Shown: positions 37,201 through 51,444 of the stretch, piece after piece
Numbering within the stretch: position 1 is the stretch's first letter
Layout: the number at the start of each line of letters is the position of its first letter
NCBI GenBank assembly: GCA_018881555.1
Contig: JACAXG010000071.1
Coordinates: 4,098,537 to 4,162,536, forward strand
Origin: Amblyornis subalaris
Taxonomy: Eukaryota; Chordata; Aves; Passeriformes; Ptilonorhynchidae
Direction of reading: 5' to 3'
DNA: 64,000 bases
Position numbers and translations under genes: made by a program
The notes under the pieces: model-generated
Databases searched by the model: none
Told to the model about the DNA's origin: nothing
Seen by the model: the letters and a program-made list of their open reading frames with translations, nothing else

Positions 37201-37700
37201 TGAGCCTTCAATGCCTAAACTTCTCTCCCAATAATCACCTCTCTTTCCAGGAAGGACTTTCAGAGGAGCCTGAAAAAGAAAAGAATTTGACTTCCAGGTC
37301 ATCTTAGCTGTCCTGGGACCCTTCTGCTGCCACAGAGAAACAGAAAAAAGGATTTTTCTGCCTTGCAAACTACGGGAAAAAGCAGATAAACCTCTCTGGT
37401 CCTCAGTAAAGCCAAATGTTCTGGAATTAAACTTTTCACTGCTACAAGCAGCTTTGTCTAGGCCCATGTATGGCCATCACCAGAGTGCAAGGGCTTACCT
37501 GGTCTTAGGCATCGTGAGAGTCTTTGGGCTACGAGACAGGCTTGAGACAAAGACCTTGAACTATTTCAGTAAAATCACTAGAGTTGATTGCCCCACTCTT
37601 CAGCTTTGTGTGTACAGGATGCAAAGACAAAAGTGAATCATTCAGGTGAAGGTGTAGAGCTACACAGATTTGATCACAAGAGCAAACAAGTAGATAGACA
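34226..37700. other. Intergenic, CABIN1 5' flank to DDT 3' flank
   Basis: I see no gene. Around 36,200-36,430 a stretch with AATAAA near its end looks somewhat like a retroviral LTR, but no terminal repeats or target duplication could be shown. For DDT I saw only an ATTAAA near 36,809-36,814 and a canonical AATAAA near 36,410, so its 3' UTR end is undetermined. Confidence 0.6.
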
Positions 37701-37760
37701 GAGCTGATCATCTCTGGGTTGCCTTCATCTTTGCTTTGTTCCAGCCAGTCACTCAAGGGA

Positions 37761-39099
<1,339 letters not shown>

Positions 39100-39329
39100 C
39101 GNCACCGCACCGCCTTCGCCTGCGCCGGCACGACCCGGCCCGGCCCGGCCCCTGCCCCGCCCCCGGAGCGGCCCGGGCAACGGAGTCCCGTCGGGGGCGG
39201 GTTCAGCCCCCGCGACNGCTCGCAGCAGCGCGGTGCGCGTCCAGCCCTGCCAGTGCCCCTCAGCCTGTGCCAGCCTCAGACGGGGCTCGGGGCCTTCTCT
39301 GCTTCACCGCGGCTGCACCAGCTGGCCGT

Positions 39330-42300
39330 CGGGCCTTTGGGATTCACCACGGGCATTGCTGGGATATGCATTAGAGGCTGTGAGACCAAAACCATCACAT
39401 CTCTCTGACGGATGGGTAAAATGAATTTTGTGACAGCCCTTACTGCCAGTGGAATAACATTTCAGGTCACTACAATAGACACCGCTGTACAGAGATGGTT
39501 GAGGAATGGAAGCGCAGTGATTTCTCAGAACAACACCCACACCACAAGAAATTAAAAAGCAACCAGAGAGGTTTATTGCTTTATCCAATATGTATTAATT
39601 ACGAGGACTTTGAGCAACCAGGACTTTGAGCTCCCGAGTTGATAAAAGTGATCCCGGCAGGCTGGCTCACAGGGACACAGATCACAGGTGTCTAAACTAG
39701 AGATCAGAGGTTTCTCAGAAGCTGAGGTACTGTCCAGTGAGGTTCTACATGCTCACTTACAGCAAAGGGTTATGAACCAGCTAGATAAAAAGGTCATCTT
39801 GTTTAAGGCACAAAACTGTTGTAAAAATTGGCCTTGTGTAATGTGACATCTTCATTTTCTACAATTCTAGACAATGCTAATGAAAATTGATGAAATTGCT
39901 CATGTTTTTGCTGAGGGAATTGCTTGGCCTTCACTGCTGCTAATGAAGACAATACTGGCACAAGGAATCATGTGCAAAAACAAGCCAGGAATAAGGCTGG
40001 GAAAAGATTTCTAGGAGAGAGATTGTGCAGTGAGCCCCAAGGGAAAGGGGAAGGGGTACTGCAGGCTGGCAGGGGGTGGCTGCTTGCAGGGATAAGCAAT
40101 AATACAGATACTCCCTTTAAATCCCGGAAATCAGCAAAAGAAATAACCCCCAAAAAGTTAGATTCCAGGGCAAATCTAGAGAAATATATAATCTTGTAAA
40201 TAGATGGTCCTGAGTTTGTCATCAAAACAAAGGCAGTGGGGTTATTCAGTCACCTTGCAAATCTCGGGTGCAAGCCCACCCCTGCCTGTTTGCTGGGAGT
40301 CATTGACTCCAGAGAAGATGCCATTTAGGATCTAAATTTCTGTTTTTCTCACATTCCTTCAAATACTAAAAATCTTTTCCAATTCCACTGCCAATAAAAC
40401 CCCACATGACAAAAAGCCAGTATATCAGAAGGCCTCCAAAGGGAGAGGAGAAGGTTCAAGCATCAGATGTCAGTAATTACAACTGGACATGGGACTGTCA
40501 CAAACATCTCTAAAGATACACGTTGTCCTTCGCTTTTGATGGTTCTTCGTGTGAATGGCAGATTTTTCATGGCCTCTCAGAGATGTTATTAAACTAAAGA
40601 CATTTATTTTATTGTTTCTGTCTTGGATCAGTGGTCAAAATACTTGTGGGGGATGAACAACCAAGACAGCACAGCAGCAAGTAGTCTCAAACATGCTCAG
40701 CCTTTGGAAAATTATGGTAGTCTTTTTCCTCCTACAGATATTTGCAGTGTCATCACCCACTTAGCAATNCTACACTCAATATTATAAAAAAAATCAACCA
40801 TTTCCCATTTAAGATGTAAGTTAGTTGTGGACAATATTATGTGAATAAAACATACATAAAAACATATTATTCAGCTAACATTTGGGAAGAAGAGAAAGAA
40901 AGAGTAGGAATAAACATGTGCCTATTTCTATCATTTTGGTTCATCAAAAGAGAGGGCCTTCAGTCAGGTATCTTGCCTTTATAGAGAAAATAGTCACAAA
41001 ATAAATTCCTGCTAATGCAAGCTGAAGTATATAATGGGGTTTTCTTTTCAGACAGGGAATTTAAAGTAGTATCTAGAACTAACACCTTGGTGAAAAACAC
41101 CATGAGAACACAACAGGTTTTATAGAACTTGCCAGCAAAAATGTCACTAGCCAAGACATGGTAGTACTGGTGGGGGGAAAAAAACCCAGCTATTTGATTA
41201 GTTAGAGAAGCAATTCCTGAATTCCATTACGCGTTTTGTCTTAGCTTTAAAGGAAGAGTTCTTGGGCAAGGATTTCAGGGTAAGGTTCAAGGGCAACAAA
41301 TACTTATGAATAGAAATTTATAGATATATATTCCACCAATTTCTGCATCCTTTACAATTTGTTATTTTCAACTGAAGAAACTAGAAATTGTTGAATTTGC
41401 TCAGTTTTACCTCATAAATTTTGCTGTAATACAAAAGGATTTTGTATTTGAGCTATAGCTAAGCAGAAACAGCCAGCCAAGAAGAAGAGCCCAAAAGCTC
41501 CAAAACAACTCTCTGCCCTTTTATTGTGATGCATATGTTGCTCAATGCCACAAAATCTCTCTTATTACTTCAGCTGCACAGGGTGACTTACTTGGTGACG
41601 TTCCATCCAAAACAGTCTCAGAAGAGCATGTCTGTATTTATTCCCCCTCTGCATTTTCTAGGAGAAATATGGATTGCTATTACAGTATTACCACAGAAAA
41701 AAACCAATTTGTGTGCATTTATGTTCTCTTTCAAGAAAACACTGTGAATACATTCTTTCAGGGTACTCCCCAGATAATGTCAACGTGGTATTTTAGGTAG
41801 GCAGTTATTCCAAGACTGTGGCCACCAGCAGCTTTTTGAAACGCCTTGGTCTTTACTGCACAAATCTCCAAGAACAGCCTCTGCCATACATGTACTGGCA
41901 GACAGAGCACCAATGNAACCCAGGCTTTCAGAAATCAAAAGCAGTGGTTAAACTGAAGAATTAAACAGATTCACAGTCGTAGATGAATACAAAGAAATTC
42001 CTCAAAGGAACCTAAAGGTAAATAGAAGTGTGGAATGTACATGGACAGCCAAGCAAGATGCCTCAGAAATAATAAACTTTAAAAAAATTTTTTTTTTCAC
42101 TTTTGTGAAGTAGTTTTGTGCTGCACTGGTCTGTGCAGACACATGCTGGGAGGATGAGGATCAGGCACACTTTGCAGTACAAATGTTAAAAACTCATGAA
42201 AACAATGATCCTTATCTTATTCAGTTCTCCAATGTTCTCAGTTTATAGGCTGGCTCAAATTCTGTGAGGAAATACCGTTCTTGTCTCTACCATCTCTGAG

Positions 42301-42500
42301 AAGACTGACACTGAAATAAAATCCAGATGCACGTTAAGTGACCTGTAGGGCCTCAGCCTTCTGTAGAAATGTAATGTTTTAGGACTTAAACCTTCCCCAG
42401 CTTCTACCCTCGAAGATACAAGAAAGACCTGGCCGGGGGAGAACACTCTGCAATTTCTGTGTGAGAATTACAGTGCTCTTTCCAGTTACTTGTAGAACTG
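39330..42500. other. Intergenic, DDT upstream to GSTT1-A downstream
   Basis: I find no gene or clear interspersed repeat. A possible GSTT1-A poly(A) signal (AATAAA on the minus strand) is at 41637-41642, about 0.9 kb past the stop; nearer canonical signals were not seen. Confidence 0.55.
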
Positions 42501-42561
42501 GATATCAGAGAAGAAATTAAAAAGGAAAAAAAGGCAGGAAAAAATGGTAAGATAGGTGAAT

Positions 42562-42762
42562 TCATTTCAACATCTTCATCAACACAGGCGCCAGTTGCTC
42601 TTTCAGCTGTGGGTCAATTTGAATATTGCTCAGTTCTTTGATATTGAGGATCATCTCATGGGCTTGGAAAAAAAGCTCTTTCCCCACAGCATCCTCCACC
42701 CGCCTGCGCCACTCCCTCAGCCTGGGTCTGTCTTCAAAGATGTCACAACCAACTCCAACAGG
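42562..42762 (-). CDS. GSTT1: GSTT1-A exon 6 (terminal)
   Basis: 66 codons plus TGA: PVGVGCDIFEDRPRLREWRR, GKELFFQAHEMILNIKEL and the C-terminus LAPVLMKMLK. Acceptor tgcag. Confidence 0.96.
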   Translation of the reverse strand, partial: PVGVGCDIFEDRPRLREWRRRVEDAVGKELFFQAHEMILNIKELSNIQIDPQLKEQLAPVLMKMLK

Positions 42763-45700
42763 CTGCAGAAAGGGGAGAGAGCAACAGTGAGGCTTTGGGC
42801 AGTCACTTCTTAACCAAAAAGGCACTAAAAGTGCACTTGCAGGTACAGATATAGGAAAAAAAACGAAGAGCTCATAGAGGAGCAATAGGAAGGAGAGAAA
42901 TCTCCTCTGGTTGGGTGTACCTATCTGGGGGACACAGAAGTTAACCTGTATTTTAAAGGGCATTTACAAGTCAATTCCTGGGTGCTGGAACTGTTGTTAA
43001 GTGCAGCATAAATGACTACATACTGTGAATGATTTTCAGCCACAGCACTGAGGATGAGTTGGGCTGGCAGTTCCAGGGACCACTGCCCAGTTTGCAGTGC
43101 TGTATTACACAGCAACAGTCCAGCACAAAACATTAAGTGTTTAATTGAACCAGTGTCCTAACTGACATAATCTACCCGTGTTTTACTTTCTGCCTGTGCC
43201 ACTCTCTGGAGCACAATGTAGAGAAGCAGAACTGCTGTTTTTCAATCCCTTGGACACTGAACTGGGAGAAAGAATCACTGATGGGCTGCAGGATCCAGGC
43301 CCTGATGGTCTGGCAGAGAACAACCAATTTGTAACAGACTTAATTTGATTGCCTCTGTCTGAGATTAATTCTTGCATCCTCCAGACATAGCATGGGCAAG
43401 CACCATATTCTTGAATGATAGAAATATTCCTATATGGTTTTCTCATTTCATCAGACATGTCTGCTATTGCTTCTCACTTATATATATTACCTCCTTCTCT
43501 GGAGGTTAAAAATAAAGTCATGATAAAAAATGAAGAAGAGGTATTGCTAGAGAAGAGAAACAAAAGAGATCTGTTGCAGCCAGCTTTTTTTTGTTTGTTT
43601 TTCAATGGTGTTCTGAACCCACTCCCACATTCTCCCCATTGTCTTAGGCCAGTTCTGCTGAGATATGCCCTCGCTTCTCCTTCTAGTGAAGTGTTACCAC
43701 ATGCTGCACCCTCCCTGCCCAGCAGCATCTGTTTTTCCTTGTGCTGACACTTCCTTACCACACTCCAGCACTCACTTGCATCAGTTCCACAATGGCCACA
43801 AGATCTGCCAGGGAGATCTCACTCCCAATGATAAAAGCCTTGTCCTGCAGAAACCTCTCCTCAAATTGCTTCAAGGAAGTGGACAGCCCCTCCATAACCT
43901 CCTGGAGTTTCTCAGAGGGCAGTGGCTGCCCTGTGAAGAGGGGAATCAACACCTGAGGAGAGAAGAGACTTAAGAGAACAGCTGACCGTCTTCTCATGGA
44001 TGTGGTGGTAGTAATTTAAGATACACCCCATGATCATCAGTGACCTGCAACAAAGCCACAGAAGGGGATGATGGTAGAGCTTCATGGACTGCTGCAGCTC
44101 CAAGTAGCTCCTGGACAGAGAGCACACAAGCAGTCCTAAGCAGAGGACCTGCCGTGACAGCGAACTCCAGCTGATCAGCAGCAATGTGCAGAACGAAATC
44201 AAGGATTCTCATCTCACTTTGACCCGCAGTTGTACCCTCCCACTCCACCCTGCTGGGTTACAAGAGAAAAACAGACAACAGCTCCAGGGAAGACAAATCT
44301 CTGCCACCGTCACCTCTGCTACATCCTCTGTTTCACCAGCCAGCCAAGGCAGGTTAGCAGCTGCCCACCAGCCACCCCTGCCAGCCACCCTGCTGTGGAA
44401 CTGGGTGCTGGAGGCAGCTGCCTGTCCCGCAGGGTGACAGAGAGGAGGGAATGGTGGTGGCTGTGGCAGGAATGTCGGAAGGACTAGAATGCATCGACGC
44501 TGGCTGGAGAGGCAGAAATGGCTTCCTTTGTGTGACAGCAGCCAGCAAGGCTAGGAGTGGTCAGCACCATTTTTACAGGAGCCTTTCTGTGGCCTCCCAA
44601 GCATCATTCTTTAAACCACTAGAAATTTTTCCAGAGCAGTCACATAAGTGCAGCCCTTGTGTCTCCACAGACTTGCTGGCACAGGGAAGAGTTGCCTTCC
44701 CGTGATACTTTTCACCACTCACAGAGGTGTACGCCCCACTGGAGCCCGCAGTNTTTCACAACTACGCTGCCTCCACCTTCCACAGTTAAAGAAATATAGT
44801 TTATTTAGAGAATCAAAATTAAAGATACAAATTTCAATCAGTGCAAGTGGACTGAATTTCTACTTACTGCTAGTGTATTCAACAATTCAAGTTGGGATTG
44901 CTTAATCCAAGACAGGATTTTGGCCAAATACATGTGGAATCTATTTCATCAGAAAATTCATGGCCAGTTCTCTTCCTAAGTGATTCTAATTACACGTGAC
45001 AGATTGCCCAGGTAAAATCACTTCAAACAGCATCTTCTTCCTTTTCTCAGGGCAGTCTATCTCCCCCCATTTCTAGCTAATATGCTTCTCTTACATGGTG
45101 GCTTTATATGTTTCCATATTTACAGTTATTCTGAGGACTTTTTCTGCATCTAATCATCATCATCAGCAATTAGTTGGATTTCTTTCCCTTGGAGCACTGC
45201 AGTAACAGCCTGCAGAGGCTGGAAGAAACTGCTTCTTGTATGAATCTGACTCATATTTGAATTGCTACTCTGTACTCTACAGCCAAAAAATCAAATGTCA
45301 ATAAATTCAAGGAGATAAATGAGTCCTGATGCACTCTGTTAGGCACAAACAAGGGCAAACTTTACAATGGAGGAGTGAAGTTCTTACCTGTTTACTAGCA
45401 ATTCTGATTTCATCCGAAATTCCATACCACAGCTGTCCTTCCAGGGCTATATTTGCACCTGGGTCTCTCTAAGGATAGTTGTATTGACTGTCTGTTGAGT
45501 TGGCTGGAAACAGGTGTCCAGCAAAATCATCTGATACTAAATGATTTTCTGGCTCTCAGGGTGATTCTGTTAATTTTGCCTAAATGTAAATTGACCTGAC
45601 TACTCTGAGCAAAGAAAATCTGCCTCTCTGTGTCTCTCTTCTCTCTGTCCCCGAGCCTATTTCAGAGAAGCACATAAGTGTGCTGAAAGCAGAAGGCTTC

Positions 45701-48700
45701 TTCTGGATTTCCACCCTGATGAGGCTGCAGGGACTTGTATGAAGAATGCAAGTTTTTCTGCTTCCAGCAACAAAACACATGCTCACCAAAGCCAAACTTT
45801 GCCTACGTGCACACTCTGCACAGCTGTGCAGTGTGGGGGAGGCCCTTGGAGGCCATACCAAATCTGTTACACATTCACTCACAAATCCAGGCAATGGAAA
45901 TCTGTTGGGTTTGAGATCTTCTGTACCAGACCAACTTTAAGGAAAAAACCAAAACGGCAAAGCTGCTTTTGCCAAATCCTTTCCAACAGCTCCTTTCAGC
46001 TAGGAATGGCCNAGGTTTGTTGTTTCAGCATGACAGACTGTCTCTGAAATGTTCAAACGCTCAGTATTCTCACAGGAAAACTTCACTTTACTCATGTTTT
46101 TATATTCAGTCTCCTTACCTTTATCCACATGGTCTTAGGAGCGTTAGCCCGGATGTTTGCATGGTGCCAGGAGAGGTACTCATCTACCTGGGCCCGTTTT
46201 TGTATGTCTGAGGGGTACCAGTGGTCGGGAGTGTTGTACTTTCGACTCAGATACAGCAGAATGGCAGTGCTGCTCACGCATCAACAGGAGACAAGAAAGG
46301 GGTCAGGCAGTTATGATGCAGAATGCTTTTGCCTAAGCTCCCTCTCCTGCTCCTTCTGAACTTGTTGCTTCCACTAAAAAGCACTCCGATCAGGATTTCC
46401 AGTGGAGTCTAGGAACCATGTAAAGACATCTAATTCATGTTGACATCAGCAGCCCTTAATCTCCTTAGCTTCCATGAAAACTTTAACCTGCTGGAAAATC
46501 ACAGCACTGTTCTGTGGTGCTGCTGGACAGTACTGGGGTAAACAAAAAATAAACCTCCATGATCATCTATCAGTGATGGTAACTCCACTTGTTCCTTGAC
46601 TATTCTGACCCATCTCTCTGAGACCTGCGCTGTTTCTGTGCTCATGTACTGAATGAAACTCTNTGATGGGTTATGCTGCCTTTTCATCAGGGCTGTCTCC
46701 ACCCCGCTGCTTCCACTGAAGTCAGTGGAAGTCTCAGCAAGAAAACCCTACAGAATATTTTTGTGTTTGTCCAGATGTTTATACTTTCACTAACTGGCAG
46801 AAGTCAGATGGAAAAATATCTTAGTCATCTGCAACAATACTTAGGCTGTTACTACAAAAAAAGATGCCACAGAAAATGTGCTGACAAAATGGAAGAAAAT
46901 GCAGACACCCATACCATGCTGACAAGCTACTATAGTTCAATTATTTCAGTATTATGACATCATTAACCAGTCTCCATATGAATCTTTTAATGTAAAGCCT
47001 AAATTTTATCTCTGTAGATATTCACTCAGCCTTTATGACTAATTCAGATAAACAGAATTCTTTCCTAGAGTAAAAGGGATTTCTTTTCCTAGGGTGAAAG
47101 GGATTTTTATAAGCTTTAAACATTTTAAACAGAAATGTTTATAATCCCATTTTGAGGTAAGTGCATTCAGGGTGAGATCAAGAAGCTAAGTCAGCTCAGT
47201 TGTTTATATTCTGAAAGATAATTCAAACAGAAAATGGAAATAGATCAAATGAGGTTATACTATTAAAAATAACCAGCATGTTCATATATTCTGTGATCCT
47301 TAATTACTCCATGGGAATGACATCTTCTAAATGCAGCACAGATTGCTAGTACCCAAGGAAGTCTAAGGACTGAGTTCTTACCATTCTGCAAGGGTAAAGT
47401 CTCCGTCCTTCAGTGCTGGTACTTTCTTCAAGAGGCTGACTTTGCCAGCACCTTCGCTATTTGATGGCCCTAGGAACATGAACAGACAAGTCTGAGGTTA
47501 GAAGTGTATCTGCCAGTGCATGATAAATCAAATACCTGCAGCCAACTGGACGGTCAGTGAACTGTGTGAGGTTTTCCCGAGATGGTCGTAGCTCACAAGT
47601 GAAAGGTAATGAAATGGCAGAGTCAGTGTAAGAGCTGTCTGCAGAGGGCAGTCAGCTCAGGCCAGGCACGCGGCATGGAGCAGTTTAGATTTCTATGCAG
47701 GAGTTCTATTGCTTGGCTCAGGTAACAGGATACTTGCAAAACTTCCTGACAAAAATCACTCCCTGGGAGACACTTAAATACCACAATGAAGGTGCTGGTA
47801 TTGAAAACACCATTGCAGATAGCCAGAAATAGCTGATTTGACTTGAGAACAGTTACAGCTTTAGAGACAGAAGGGAAAAAGAGAGAAGGTGAAGACAACT
47901 GAGCACCTACAAAATACTTAATGTTTGTCAAGGAAACAGAGTCTGAAAAAGTTGAGTTTGCATGTAGCACATCTTAACAAGTGCAGATGGTTGCTACTCC
48001 TGCTGTGGTTCCCATAGGCACCACCAAAACAAAGCAATTTTCCTGCAGTTTGTATATGTGTCTGACTTCAGCTCGGATGGTTATGATGGAAAGAACTGAA
48101 AAGCTTTGTACCCCCAGAGATCACTGCAGTGGCTTATCAATAAATGAGAACCTGGCTGAATAACAGACACACCGAGCAAAATCTTTCTCCTCGTTTTTTT
48201 TTGTCTCTGAAGAACAGAGGGAATCAAGCATTTACAGAAAAAGTAAACGCTGCCAACATAGCTGATCCTTCAGCAGACATGCAGCTGAGGATATTTCCAG
48301 AGTTTTCGCTGGGATAAGGAAAACATGAATGCCAGCAGTACGACAGAAGGCTCAGTAAATAATTCCCTCTGCCAGAGTGGACATTCACTAGAGGCAGGGA
48401 AACTCAGACACCTCGACCCTGCATTACTCCTGACTCTGTGTTAATCCTGGCTCTGCATGTCAACCTACTTCTAACAGGAAAACACCATCCCATAAGAATT
48501 GAAACTCTACAGCCCCTTGGAGGAATTAACAGCTGACTATCTAATCAGGCTTTCGGTTTCCCACTGCTGGCATCAGACTTGCCAGTCAGCAGTTAAATGC
48601 CAGAATTGTACAACAGTCCAGGAATACCTGAGAAAGAAAAGCTGTGAGGAATTTGTTTGCTTTGCTTGTTTTAAGTGCTTCTGAGAAGGAGACATGACAT

Positions 48701-50294
48701 TTAGGGTGCAAATCCTGATCAAATCAGCATGACCAGCAGGAGGTCTTGTACAAAAATCCCTTTATTCAAAAAAACAAACAAAAAAAAGGATCATTAACTT
48801 ACAGTGATCTCCATCCCTAAGAACTATTTGTACCCATGGAGGAGGCAGTGGCAGTGTCTACTTTACTGGACAAATGTGCAGCAGGAAATAGTCTCCAGGA
48901 AATAAAATCACCCTCTGGACAAACAAGTTTATTTGCAGCTGGTTTAGGAAGGGGTGGGAGAAGGCAGGTTGCTGCATTACAATTACAGACCACTTTCCCT
49001 ATATTGATTTCACATAATGAGTTAAATCAAGCAGACCTTGATATTGTAATCAATCAATACATTACCACCCTGTTCTTCTTTCTAGCTGTCTAGCCTCTAC
49101 CTTGTTTCTTCTTTGAGAAGTGTTTTTTTTTTTAATTCCAGTATAAGTAGCTTCATCAAACACTAAGGTTCACATTCATCTGCTATTTGAAGGGATTCAA
49201 ACCCATATCTTCCATCTCATCAGGAAAAGTCTCTGGCTACCTGCTGTGACAGTGGCCTCTGGCTTAGCTGGGTAAGAGTTTGCATCTGCACAGTAGAACA
49301 AGGCAACACTGTCAGGAGAGGTAGGAACATAGGGCTTCTTGAGAATAAGAGCCTGACAGAAATGCAAGTTAAGCCTAATAATTTAGAAAGTTGAGTATAA
49401 AAAAAAATGCCCAAAAATCAAGCCAGCAGGCAAAGTACAAGGTGCCTCATACCCATGATTTGTATTCTAAAAACAGCAAGGCAAATTTTTGTAAATCTAC
49501 TGTCATGTAAGGAGTTGCTCAGGGAAGTTGCTTGGTTCTGTGCTTTTAGAAGGGCTCCAAAGGCCAGTGGTCATCACACACCCAGCTCTGGTGAGATCTG
49601 TAGTGTTTGGGTGGTCCTTTGAAAAATGCAGGAGAAAGTTGCCAGTCAGAAATGCTTACAGCTAATGAGCCAGTCCTTTGTCAGACCCAGCTGTTTGGTT
49701 GTCCTGCTGTCTTTGTTTATCATCCAAGGCAGCAGGAAACTAAGAAACAAGGACATGAGAAATAAGCAGTGGGTGAGGGCAGGCTGAATCAGATTTCAGA
49801 TAGCTTTCATCATACAGCAATCCTAGCAGGAATACTGAGCATATTCGTTCATATACTGGTGGGACTAACATGTCATTACAGCAGGTTGGACAGTAGGTCA
49901 GTGTCTGTTACACAGCCTGCACCACAACCCGGAGATGGCATCATTTACTTTGGTTTATACAGAGTCTTTGCACACAGACATAAAAGACCTGTGCCGAGAC
50001 TCGGTGACTGAGCTGCAAACTGATAAATGCCTTGGTGTGAACACTAACTCCAGGCTGCTTCTTTGGAACTGACTGCCTATTGTATGAAAATGGAGACCAA
50101 TATTTATATTTGCAGTTTAGCAGAGTTTAAGCTTGTGCCTCTCTTCCAGCCACCAGTCTTTTTGTCTGGTGGTATTAGGTGGCCCATCTTTATCATCCTC
50201 ATGATGCTGGCTTGACTTATGGTTCTGTTTAACATCAGTTGTATCTGGTGTAAATAATTCTTGATGACCCCCAAGGATGGAGACATATATATAA

Positions 50295-50343
<49 letters not shown>

Positions 50344-51444
50344 GTGTATTGTTGGGCCTTGAGGAGTAACTTTAACAAGCAGAGTATACACAGTCAAAAA
50401 GCAGAGCAGGCTGCACACATGAGGAACTCTTAAGTATGTCATAGTGCAGGGAAGGAGGTTTACTGATGTGAGAAAAGAGAAGTGGAGAAGATTTTACAGG
50501 AATAGAAGGGAAAAAAATCCAGTCTATTTTCCAATCACATACCTGCCTAATCATCTCCTTAGCCAAGGGTTTCCAAGTAATATGCTTGCCTTAGGCACAA
50601 AAGTAACAATTTACTAGGAAAACGCAACATTTAACTGGGCAATAGTCATACAGTTGGACGAGCCTGAACAGCTGAGTGTTTCTGCAAAGTACAGCATTCC
50701 CAGAGCACTCCTCGGCTGTCACTGTGACTAATTTGCTAGAAATGGCTAAAGGAACATTCCTTGGAGAGCCACAAAAATAGATGCAGCAGAGCTACGAGAC
50801 TGCTCTGGGAACAGGAGCCGCACGGTCAAACCCCTGCGTTCAACGCCCCTGGGCAGCGCAGGGATTCAGCATCACTCGGATGACCCTCGGAGCTCGTCCT
50901 TCCCTCCCGCCGGGCCCAAGGACGCGTTGCTGCTCCTGTGCCGGGAGGCGAAGGGATTCCCCCGGGGGGCGGGAGAGCAAACGCCCACCAGGTCCAGGGC
51001 CGCAGCGGCGGGCTCGGCCCGGCCCCCTCCCGGGGATCGCGTTACGGCGCCGAGCGCTCGCAGGGCCCGTCCGGTCGCTCCCCGCCCGCGGGGCCGCCGC
51101 CCGGGGACAGGCTCGGCCGGGCAGGGACGGTGCCCTCCCCAGGGACCCTCCCGTCCCCCGCCCTGCCCTCACCTGCGCGGGGCTGCTCCGCGCCGCTCCC
51201 CGCCGCCGGCTTCTTCCCCAGCACCGAGTCTGCCAAGAGCCAAGAGAGCGGCTGAGCCCGCGCCCCGCCGGGCTGCGCCCGCCCCGGCCCCGCCACCGCG
51301 GGGCAGCGCGGCGGCGGCTACGCCCGTCCCACCTTTGAACAGCTCCACGTGCTTGAACTCGAAGGGGATGTTGTTGCTGCGGGCGAAGATGTAGATGGAG
51401 CGGCAGGGCTGCGAGAGCAGGTCCAGGTACAGCTCCAGCCCCAT
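42562..51444 (-). CDS. GSTT1: GSTT1-A, glutathione S-transferase theta-1-like, 261 aa, complete, with extra exon
   Basis: Cytosolic theta-class GST, which conjugates glutathione to small electrophiles such as alkyl halides. Six exons: 51333-51444, 51173-51229, 47382-47469, 46119-46269, 43776-43952 and 42562-42762; total 262 codons with TGA. The N-terminal thioredoxin-like domain carries the theta catalytic Ser11 (DLLSQPCR) and VPALKDGDFTLAE. The all-helical domain has VDEYLSWHHANIR, with the theta-conserved Arg, and [17 protein letters not shown]. Exon 2 is a 57-bp, phase-1 symmetrical exon that adds 19 residues absent from copy B and from mammalian GSTT1; the 261-residue length agrees with the chicken protein as I recall it. 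The exon 4 acceptor is a NAGNAG. The residue aligned with human Trp234 appears to be Val. The start ATG is the first in frame, inside a CpG island. Confidence 0.96.
43776..43952 (-). CDS. GSTT1: GSTT1-A exon 5
   Basis: 59 codons, phase 0: VLIPLFTGQPLPSEKLQEVM, LKQFEERFLQDKAFIIGSEI and SLADLVAIVELMQ. Donor CAA|gtgagt. Confidence 0.96.
46119..46269 (-). CDS. GSTT1: GSTT1-A exon 4
   Basis: Encodes [20 protein letters not shown] and RAQVDEYLSWHHANIRANAP to MWIK. The acceptor reads gagcag, so either AG could be used; the distal cag gives 151 bp, equal to copy B exon 3, and a 261-residue protein. Using the other would add one serine (exon to 46272). Confidence 0.92.
47382..47469 (-). CDS. GSTT1: GSTT1-A exon 3
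   Basis: Encodes GPSNSEGAGKVSLLKKVPAL and KDGDFTLAE. It enters in phase 1 and leaves in phase 2 (AATG|gtaaga). It is 88 bp, equal to copy B exon 2. Confidence 0.95.
49430..49600 (+). repeat. Repeat copy 1 of a diverged pair (partner near 53.77 kb)
   Basis: Shares ordered matches with 53768-53940: GGCAAAGTACAAGG, then TGATTT, an AAAAAC/AAGGCA block, AGTTxCTCxGGGA, TAGAAGGGCxCxAAA, CCAxTGGTCA and CACACAC. It is in GSTT1-A intron 2. Orientation is the same as the partner. I do not recognise the family. Confidence 0.6.
50299..50339. repeat. (AC)n microsatellite, about 20 units
   Basis: An uninterrupted AC/CA dinucleotide run in GSTT1-A intron 2, about 0.8 kb past exon 2. Confidence 0.97.
51173..51229 (-). 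CDS. GSTT1: GSTT1-A exon 2 (extra 19-residue exon)
   Basis: A 57-nt exon with phase 1 on both sides, 103 bp after exon 1. It encodes DSVLGKKPAAGSGAEQPRA between the second beta strand region and the KVSLLKKVPAL segment. Splice sites are strong (ggcag; GCAG|gtgagg). I remember the same insert in the chicken protein, so it is probably constitutive. Skipping it would keep the frame. Confidence 0.88.
51333..51444 (-). CDS. GSTT1: GSTT1-A exon 1
   Basis: 37 codons plus one base, with Ser11 and [19 protein letters not shown]. Donor AAAG|gtggga. The first 31 codons are nearly identical, also at silent sites, to exon 1 of copy B. Confidence 0.96.

Noticed and set aside
46270..46272. GSTT1-A exon 4 beginning at 46272, giving 262 residues
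   Set aside because: It needs a gag acceptor when a better cag lies three bases on; the cag form gives the same exon length as copy B and the expected 261 residues.
47623..47970. Minus-strand open frame of 115 codons in GSTT1-A intron 2
   Set aside because: No homology that I recognise; it lies inside an intron.
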